Part shown: positions 58,571 to 64,000 of the stretch, one piece after another | Layout of the letters: the number at the start of each line of letters is the position of its first letter | Numbering within the stretch: the first letter of the stretch is position 1 | NCBI RefSeq assembly: GCF_008087625.1 | Contig: NZ_CP042997.1 | Coordinates: 8,804,001 to 8,868,000 of the forward strand | Direction of reading: 5' to 3' | Length of the DNA: 64,000 nt | Origin: Aquisphaera giovannonii | GTDB taxonomy: Bacteria; Planctomycetota; Planctomycetia; Isosphaerales; Isosphaeraceae | Translations under genes and position numbers: made by a program | Notes under the pieces: model-generated | Seen by the model: only the letters and a program-made list of their open reading frames with translations | Databases searched by the model: none | What the model was told of the DNA's origin: nothing

Positions 58571-61500
58571 ATGATCGAGCGCGTCATCGAGTGGTCCATC
58601 CGGAACCGCTACCTGGTCATCCTGGCGGCCCTGGCGCTCGGTGGCCTGGGCGCGAGGGCGATGATGACGATGCCGGTGGACGCGATCCCGGACCTGTCGG
58701 AGAACCAGGTCATCGTCTTCACCGACTGGATGGGCCGCAGCCCCCAGGAGATCGAGGACCAGGTCACGTATCCGCTCTCGGTGAACCTCCAGGGGCTGGC
58801 CGGGGTGAAGGTCGTGCGGTCGTCGAGCGAGTTCAACTTCTCGATGATCACGATCATCTTCGACGAGGCGACGGACTACTACTTCGCCCGCCAGAGGGTC
58901 CTCGAGAAGCTCTCCATCGCCACCACGTTCCTGCCCCCCGGCGTGACGCCCTACCTGGCGCCCGACGCCACCGCCGTCGGGCAGATCTTCTGGTACACCG
59001 TGGAGGGCGACGGCCGCGACCTCGCCGAGCTGCGGTCGGTCCAGGACTGGTTCGTCCGCTACCAGCTGGGCAGCGTCCCGGGCGTGGCCGAGGTCGCCTC
59101 CGTCGGCGGCGCCCCGAAGGAGTATCAGATCGACCTCGACCCGAACAAGCTCCGGGCCTACGACGTCAGCCTGGGCGAGATCTATTCGGCCGTCGCCCGG
59201 TCCAATTCCTCCGTCGGCGGCCGGGTCATCCACCAGGGGAATGCCGAGTACCTGATCCGCTCGGTCGGCTGGATCGAGGGCGTCGAGGACATCCGCGACA
59301 CGGTCGTCGCCCGGAGGGAGAACGGCACGCCGATCTCCGTCGGCCAGCTCGGGGCCGTGCAGGTCGGCCCGGCCTTCCGCCGCAGCGCCCTGGAGAAGGA
59401 CGGCCGGGAGGTCGTCGGCGGCGTCGCCCTGATGCGATACGGCGAGAACCCGCTGGAGGTCACGCGACGGATCAAGGACAAGATCTCCTCGATCCAGGCC
59501 GGGCTGCCGGCGGGCGTCCGGATCGTCCCTTTCTACGACCGGACGCCGCTGATCCACCGGGCGATCGAGACCGTGAGCGGCACCGTCCGGGAGGAGCTCC
59601 TCGTCTGCTCGGTGGCGATCCTCGTGGTCATGGGGCATCTCGGCGGCGCGTTCGTCGTCTCGCTCACGCTGCCGATGGCGATCCTCTTCAGCTTCCTCCT
59701 GATGCGGCTGGCCGGCGTCTCGTCCAACATCATGAGCCTGGCCGGGATCGCCATCAGCGTCGGGATCCTGATCGACCAGGCCGTGGTCATGGCGGAGAAC
59801 GCCGCGCATCACCTGACGCGGCGGTTCGGCCGGGAGAAGGTCCGGGGCGACACCACGGAGATCATCGTCGCCGCCTGCCGCACCGTCGGGCGGCCGATCT
59901 TCTTCTCCGTGCTGATCACGATCCTCTCGTTCCTGCCGGTCTTCGCGCTGTCGGGCCGCGAGGGGAAGCTCTTCCACCCGCTCGCCTACACCAAGACCTT
60001 CGCCCTCGTCGGCGTGGCGATCCTCTCCATCACGCTCGTGCCGGCCCTGATCCCGATCTTCCTCCGCGGCCGGATCCGCTCCGAGGACGAGAACCCGCTC
60101 GTGCGGACGATGATCGAGATCTTCAAGCCGATGCTCTCCTGGCTGATGGACCGGCCGATGCTCGTCTGCTGGTCGTTCGCCGTGATCGTCGGCCTCGGCT
60201 ACGTGGCCTCGACGCACCTGGGCAACGAGTTCATGCCGGCGCTCGACGAGGGCTCGATCCTGGAGATGCCGACGACCGTGCCGCGGGTCTCGCTGACCCA
60301 GGCGGCCGACGACCTCCGGGTGCGCGACGCCCTGCTCCGCGGCTTCCCGGAGGTCTGGCAGGTCGTCGGCAAGGCCGGACGGGCGGACACGCCGACCGAC
60401 CCCTCCGGGCTGGACATGATCGAGACGGTCATCAACCTCCGCGACCGCCCCCTCTGGCCCAGGCGGATGCTCCGGCTCGAGGACGCGGCCGCCCAGGCCG
60501 GCGTCGTCCTCACCGCCCTGGAGTCGGGGGGCCTGGTCCCGCCCGCCCCCGCCGACCGCCGCCAGGGGCTGATCGACGAGGCCGTCATGGGGATCCTCAC
60601 GAAGCTCGACGGGGCCCTCCGCGACCTGGCCGCGCTCCGGCTGGCGGAATTCCGGCCCGAGCTGGGACGCGCCCTCGTCGGCGACGCGATCGACGAGCTG
60701 CTCCGCCGTGTCGACCCGAGGGCGGTGAGGCGGACGCCGGACGCCCCGGCGCGGGCGGCGATCGCCGAGGCCCTGGCCCCGTCATACGCCGATCGCCTCG
60801 CCACCGAGCCGCTCCGCGACGACGTTTCCGGGCTCATCAAGGAGGCCTCGGGCCGGCTCGTCGAGCTCGGTCTCCTGGAGGCGCGGCCGGACCTGCTGAG
60901 CCCCGCTCCGGGCGCGTGGGAGCGGGCCCGCGACGCCGCCTGGCAATTGCTGGGCGAGCCCCCCGCGAGCCTGGACGACCGCATCACCGACCGCGTCGCC
61001 GAGGCGCACGCCCGGCGGCTCCGGGAGCGGGTCGGGCGGCTCAACTGGGAGCTCTTCGATCGCGGCGTGGACATCATCAACCGCGCGGCCGTCGAGGAGC
61101 TCACGCGGCTGGCGGGCGATCCGAAGTCGGACGCCGGGGGCCGGGCGGACCGGCTCCGGACCCTCCAGGACGAGCTCCGCAAGCCGCTGTCCGACCGCCT
61201 GATCCTGTGGCCGAAGACCAAGAACGACCTGGTCTCGGAGATGGACTCCGCCGTCCAGATGCCGGGGTGGGGCAACATCTTCACGCAGCCGATCATGGCT
61301 CGGATCGAGATGCTCTCCACCGGCGTCCGCTCGCAGGTCGCGGTCAAGATCTTCGGCGACGACCTGGGCAAGATCCAGGCGGTCAGCCAGGAGGTCGCGG
61401 CCGTCCTGCGCACGGTGCCCGGCGCCGCGAACGTCGTGCCCGACCAGATCGTCGGCAAGGGCTACGTGGAGATCCGGATCGACCGCAAGAAGGCCGCCCG

Positions 61501-62617
61501 CTACGGGGTCTCCGTGGGGGACATCCAGGACGTCGTCGAGGTGGCGATGGGCGGCAAGCCCCTGACGATGACCGTCGAGAAGCGGGAGCGCTATCCCGTC
61601 CGCGTGCGGTACGCCCGGGCCTTCCGCGACGACGTCGAGGCCCTGAAGCGGATCCTGGTCGCCGGGGGCTCCGGCATGGCGGCGCAGGCCGGCGGCACGG
61701 GCGGCGGATCCGGCGGCATGGGCATGGGCGGTTCGGGGGGCTCGTCGAGCCCCGCGGCGGCCGCGCCCGCCGTGCCGATGCAGGTGCCGCTGGCCTCGGT
61801 GGCCGACGTCAGGGTCGTCGAGGGCCCGTCGATGATCAAGAGCGAGAACGGACGCCTTCGCGCCTACGTCCAGCTCGCGGTCCGCGGCCGCGACGAGACG
61901 GGCTTCGTCGAGGAGGCTCGCCGGGTGGTCGAGCGGAAGGTCGCCCTGCCGGCCGGGATGTACGTCGAATGGTCGGGCCAGTTCGAGCACCAGGTCCGGG
62001 CGCGGCAGACCCTGCGGATCGTCTTCCCCGCGGTGATCGCCGTGATCGTCTTCATCCTCTACCTGACCTACCGGAGCGTCGTGGACACGCTGCTGATGAT
62101 GACGAGCGTGCTCGGGGCGCTCGCGGGCGGGGCCATCTTCCAATGGCTCTTCGGGTTCCACTTCAGCGTCGCGGTCTGGGTGGGGTACATCGCCTGCTTC
62201 GGCATGGCGGTGGAGACCGGCGTCGTGATGCTCGTCTACCTCCGCGAGGCGATCGACGAGCGCGGCGGGCTGGCGCGGATCGACTCCGTCGCCGAGCTCA
62301 AGCGGGCGGTGCTCGAGGGCGCCGTCCACCGGCTGCGGCCCAAGCTCCTCACCGAGGGGGCGGCGATCATCTCGATCGCCCCAATGCTCTGGGCGACGGG
62401 CGTCGGCGCCGAGGTTATCCGCCCGATGGCCGCGCCGGTCCTCGGCGGCCTGCTGATCGCCGACGAGGTCATCGACGTCTTCCTCCCAGTCCTCTACTTC
62501 GCCGTGCAGAAGCGGCGGTGGAACCGGCTGAACGGCATCAGCCTCTTCCGACCCGCTGTAATTCATGAGGCTCAAGATGGGTCCGGGGTGATTACATCGA
62601 TCCCTGCGGGCAGCTAA
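58571..62617 (+). CDS. CusA-like heavy-metal RND efflux pump with a large inserted domain
   Basis: The 1348-residue protein is an HME-RND transporter: MTMPVDAIPDLSENQVIVFT, FWYTVEGDGRDLAELRSVQD, VGGAPKEYQIDLDPNKLRAY, transmembrane helix with AGIAISVGILIDQAVVMAEN (proton-relay Asp), RIEMLSTGVRSQVAVKIFGD, VVPDQIVGKGYVEIRIDRKK, and final helices (YIACFGMAVETGVVMLVYLR). CusA proteins are usually about 1040 residues. The excess is mainly a helical insertion of about 250 residues at about 634-887, plus a Gly/Ser/Met-rich stretch at about 1035-1075 (GMGMGGSGGSSSPAAAAPAV). With the adaptor and the TolC-like factor it forms a tripartite exporter. Confidence 0.94.
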   Translation: MIERVIEWSIRNRYLVILAALALGGLGARAMMTMPVDAIPDLSENQVIVFTDWMGRSPQEIEDQVTYPLSVNLQGLAGVKVVRSSSEFNFSMITIIFDEATDYYFARQRVLEKLSIATTFLPPGVTPYLAPDATAVGQIFWYTVEGDGRDLAELRSVQDWFVRYQLGSVPGVAEVASVGGAPKEYQIDLDPNKLRAYDVSLGEIYSAVARSNSSVGGRVIHQGNAEYLIRSVGWIEGVEDIRDTVVARRENGTPISVGQLGAVQVGPAFRRSALEKDGREVVGGVALMRYGENPLEVTRRIKDKISSIQAGLPAGVRIVPFYDRTPLIHRAIETVSGTVREELLVCSVAILVVMGHLGGAFVVSLTLPMAILFSFLLMRLAGVSSNIMSLAGIAISVGILIDQAVVMAENAAHHLTRRFGREKVRGDTTEIIVAACRTVGRPIFFSVLITILSFLPVFALSGREGKLFHPLAYTKTFALVGVAILSITLVPALIPIFLRGRIRSEDENPLVRTMIEIFKPMLSWLMDRPMLVCWSFAVIVGLGYVASTHLGNEFMPALDEGSILEMPTTVPRVSLTQAADDLRVRDALLRGFPEVWQVVGKAGRADTPTDPSGLDMIETVINLRDRPLWPRRMLRLEDAAAQAGVVLTALESGGLVPPAPADRRQGLIDEAVMGILTKLDGALRDLAALRLAEFRPELGRALVGDAIDELLRRVDPRAVRRTPDAPARAAIAEALAPSYADRLATEPLRDDVSGLIKEASGRLVELGLLEARPDLLSPAPGAWERARDAAWQLLGEPPASLDDRITDRVAEAHARRLRERVGRLNWELFDRGVDIINRAAVEELTRLAGDPKSDAGGRADRLRTLQDELRKPLSDRLILWPKTKNDLVSEMDSAVQMPGWGNIFTQPIMARIEMLSTGVRSQVAVKIFGDDLGKIQAVSQEVAAVLRTVPGAANVVPDQIVGKGYVEIRIDRKKAARYGVSVGDIQDVVEVAMGGKPLTMTVEKRERYPVRVRYARAFRDDVEALKRILVAGGSGMAAQAGGTGGGSGGMGMGGSGGSSSPAAAAPAVPMQVPLASVADVRVVEGPSMIKSENGRLRAYVQLAVRGRDETGFVEEARRVVERKVALPAGMYVEWSGQFEHQVRARQTLRIVFPAVIAVIVFILYLTYRSVVDTLLMMTSVLGALAGGAIFQWLFGFHFSVAVWVGYIACFGMAVETGVVMLVYLREAIDERGGLARIDSVAELKRAVLEGAVHRLRPKLLTEGAAIISIAPMLWATGVGAEVIRPMAAPVLGGLLIADEVIDVFLPVLYFAVQKRRWNRLNGISLFRPAVIHEAQDGSGVITSIPAGS

Positions 62618-62772
62618 AGACGTACGGATGCTCAACCTCATACAACGTGAGATTCGTCAGGCCGGTCCAAACCGTCAACGGCTTAGATGTAAACACATGA
62701 AAATATTAAGTTATTTACGAATCAAAATCACGTATTTGCATGATGCTTCATCCATACAGAAGGAGAACTCAC

Positions 62773-63348
62773 GTGCGATTCTCTCGCCCAGCCGCTGCAT
62801 TTGCCGTCTCAGTCGTCGTCGTGGCCACGGTCACCCTAGGTGCCCTGGCCCAATCGGGGCAATTCGTCCGGGATCGTGCCCTCCCCAAACCCGACGAGAT
62901 TGTCGACGCAAGGGCCGTGCGTGCGGCTCCAGCCGTCGCCACCGCAATCGCCTACAACCCTGCCATGGAGGTCACGGTTAACCCGGACTTGCAACTTGAC
63001 GCGCCGTCTCAGTTGATCTATCAGCAAATGGCGAACACTCTCAAAGGAAGCGGCTTCGTGCCGAACGCCAGGCTGACCTACTACAGCTCGGTGAACAATC
63101 AGGGCAGCTACTCAATCACCGGTTGGCTGGCATTCATAGAGAATGTCCAGCCAGATGGCAGCGGGGGATACATAGTGACCATCAGCGTGTCCCCGGCGAT
63201 CAATGACGCGAGCTACAGCTTGAACTCAGTCGTAGCTGATTTCAACTATACCGAGAAATACCATATTCCTAATAATTCATTTACATATATCGACTCGTTC
63301 GATGCCGAAGGTCTTGCCGGTCAGTACCCAGCTATCCTTCGCCTTTAG
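62773..63348 (+). CDS. Secreted protein, unknown
   Basis: GTG 62773 is preferred (AGAAGGAG seven bases before) over ATG 62740, and gives 191 residues with a signal peptide (AAFAVSVVVVATVTLGALAQ). The mature part is beta-rich with many Tyr/Asn/Ser (NARLTYYSSVNNQGSYSITG, GGYIVTISVSPAINDASYSL). Codon use is less GC-biased than in the neighbours and the upstream 62680-62750 is AT-rich (a likely promoter, with CATGAT near 62738), which may hint at recent acquisition. No family is recognised. Confidence 0.6.
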   Translation: MRFSRPAAAFAVSVVVVATVTLGALAQSGQFVRDRALPKPDEIVDARAVRAAPAVATAIAYNPAMEVTVNPDLQLDAPSQLIYQQMANTLKGSGFVPNARLTYYSSVNNQGSYSITGWLAFIENVQPDGSGGYIVTISVSPAINDASYSLNSVVADFNYTEKYHIPNNSFTYIDSFDAEGLAGQYPAILRL

Positions 63349-63404
63349 GTGATGGATCAACGACCCTCTTGCCTTCGCGGCTGGCTTTCCCATGGATTGC
63401 CACC

Positions 63405-63770
63405 GTGACGCAAGCCGACCTCGCCAAATTGGGGCGCGACGAGCTGTTGGACCCGATCCTCGAGCAGGCGGCCGCGATCGCGGCGCCGGAGCCGAAGGTC
63501 GAGGGGCTGACGCGCTCGGGCAAGCGGCAGGCGGCGTTCCCACCTCCGGGGGGGCGCGGAAGCAGGCCCCCGAGCGGCCCGGCCGCAAGCCGGGCCGGGG
63601 GATGTCTCGGCATCGCGAGGGCCCGTCGCCCGAGCGATTCTCCGAGCCCCCGGTCGAGTCCCCGTCGAGCAGCCGGCCTGCGGCGGCGAGCCGGCCTTCG
63701 AGCGCGTCGAGGAGGCCTCGATCACCGACCTCCCCGAGGTCATCCGGCCCCTCGTCCGGACCTTCCGCCC
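63405..63770 (+). pseudogene. IS66-family transposase N-terminal fragment, multiple frameshifts
   Basis: Three frames must be joined. The first (from GTG 63405) gives TQADLAKLGRDELLDPILEQ and KVEGLTRSGKRQAAF. The second gives KQAPERPGRKPGRGMSRHRE. The third gives CGGEPAFERVEEASITDLPE and VIRPLVRTFR. Together they are the leucine-zipper, Pro-rich linker and start of the zinc-binding part of IS66 transposases. The catalytic DDE domain is absent within the window. The copy is clearly dead. Confidence 0.75.
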
Positions 63771-64000
63771 GACGACGCTGTCGCGGGCCCTCTCGGGGAC
63801 GGAGCCGCTCGACGCCGTCTCCGGCTCACCCATCCCGCCGCCCCCGGCCCCGCCTGAGCCACACGCCAGGTCGCTAATCAATTCCATCGCGCCCCTCGTC
63901 AGGCAGGCCTTCCCCGGGAGGCCGCATCCACGCAATCCTAATCCAGTCGATACTCGCCCGGTTTCCTCGAATCAAACCCCCGGCGGGGCGAATTCACCTC
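63771..64000. other. Window end, no gene recognised
   Basis: After the IS66 similarity stops, the same frame continues as PIPPPPAPPEPHARSLINSI and similar, which I cannot assign. No ribosome site or inverted repeat marks an element border. Confidence 0.3.

Noticed and set aside
58591-62568. A 1325-codon open frame overlapping the CusA-like pump in another phase
   Set aside because: Arg/Pro/Gly-rich shadow caused by high GC; no domain pattern, and the pump frame has clear family motifs throughout.

Overview
The window is 64 kb of very GC-rich bacterial chromosome, most likely from a planctomycete of the Isosphaeraceae type (Singulisphaera/Aquisphaera/Paludisphaera-like). The evidence is an ECF sigma factor fused to a long carboxypeptidase-regulatory-like tail, DUF4058 and other secreted families typical of planctomycetes, long intergenic inverted repeats, and many single-gene units with little operon structure. 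No rRNA, tRNA or CRISPR array was recognised.

Layout. 1-6.5 kb: the 3' part of a membrane-anchored sigma-fusion gene, a GNAT toxin/antitoxin pair, a small ECF sigma factor with its membrane partner, an inverted-repeat element and a remnant of an M1 aminopeptidase. 6.5-9 kb: a decayed mobile patch with intact vapB, frameshifted vapC and a frameshifted ISKra4-type transposase. 9.2-19.2 kb: guaB, a large Pro/Ala-rich secreted protein, phoU, an SPFH protein with an NAD-kinase-like partner, and a membrane P-loop NTPase ending in pentapeptide repeats. 19.2-24 kb: PPi-dependent PEP carboxykinase, facing away from a thioredoxin-like gene whose redox motif is read through an in-frame TGA (Sec-Gly-Pro-Cys). 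24-29 kb: flavin reductase-like protein, GNAT enzyme, small membrane protein, HtrA-like protease and a Cu/Zn-SOD-like protein. 29.1-34.7 kb: a tight three-gene operon coding for a DUF559-type nuclease-like protein, an unknown protein and a double-P-loop AAA/HerA-like ATPase; this is the best candidate for an undescribed defence or DNA-processing system. It is followed by a repeat island. 35-40 kb: two secreted proteins. 40.4-46.5 kb: a metallophosphoesterase and a peptidoglycan-sugar recycling group (anmK, SSS symporter, murQ, BadF-type sugar kinase). 46.6-53.9 kb: DUF4058 protein, C25/caspase-like protease, PBP4-type carboxypeptidase, several small proteins and a YbaK-type deacylase. 53.9-62.6 kb: a divergent heavy-metal efflux locus (TolC-like factor and Met/Gly-rich protein on one side; Cys-rich protein, CusB-like adaptor and CusA-like pump on the other). 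62.7-64 kb: a secreted unknown protein and a broken IS66 transposase.

How the genes work together. The clearest pathways are cell-wall sugar salvage (anmK-symporter-murQ-kinase, with the PBP4 enzyme nearby), tripartite metal efflux, anaplerosis through PPi-PEPCK, and purine synthesis through guaB. The two observations most worth testing are the predicted selenoprotein, which has a well-placed candidate SECIS hairpin, and the nuclease/AAA-HerA operon. All identifications come from reading motifs and remembered family patterns; no database search was run.
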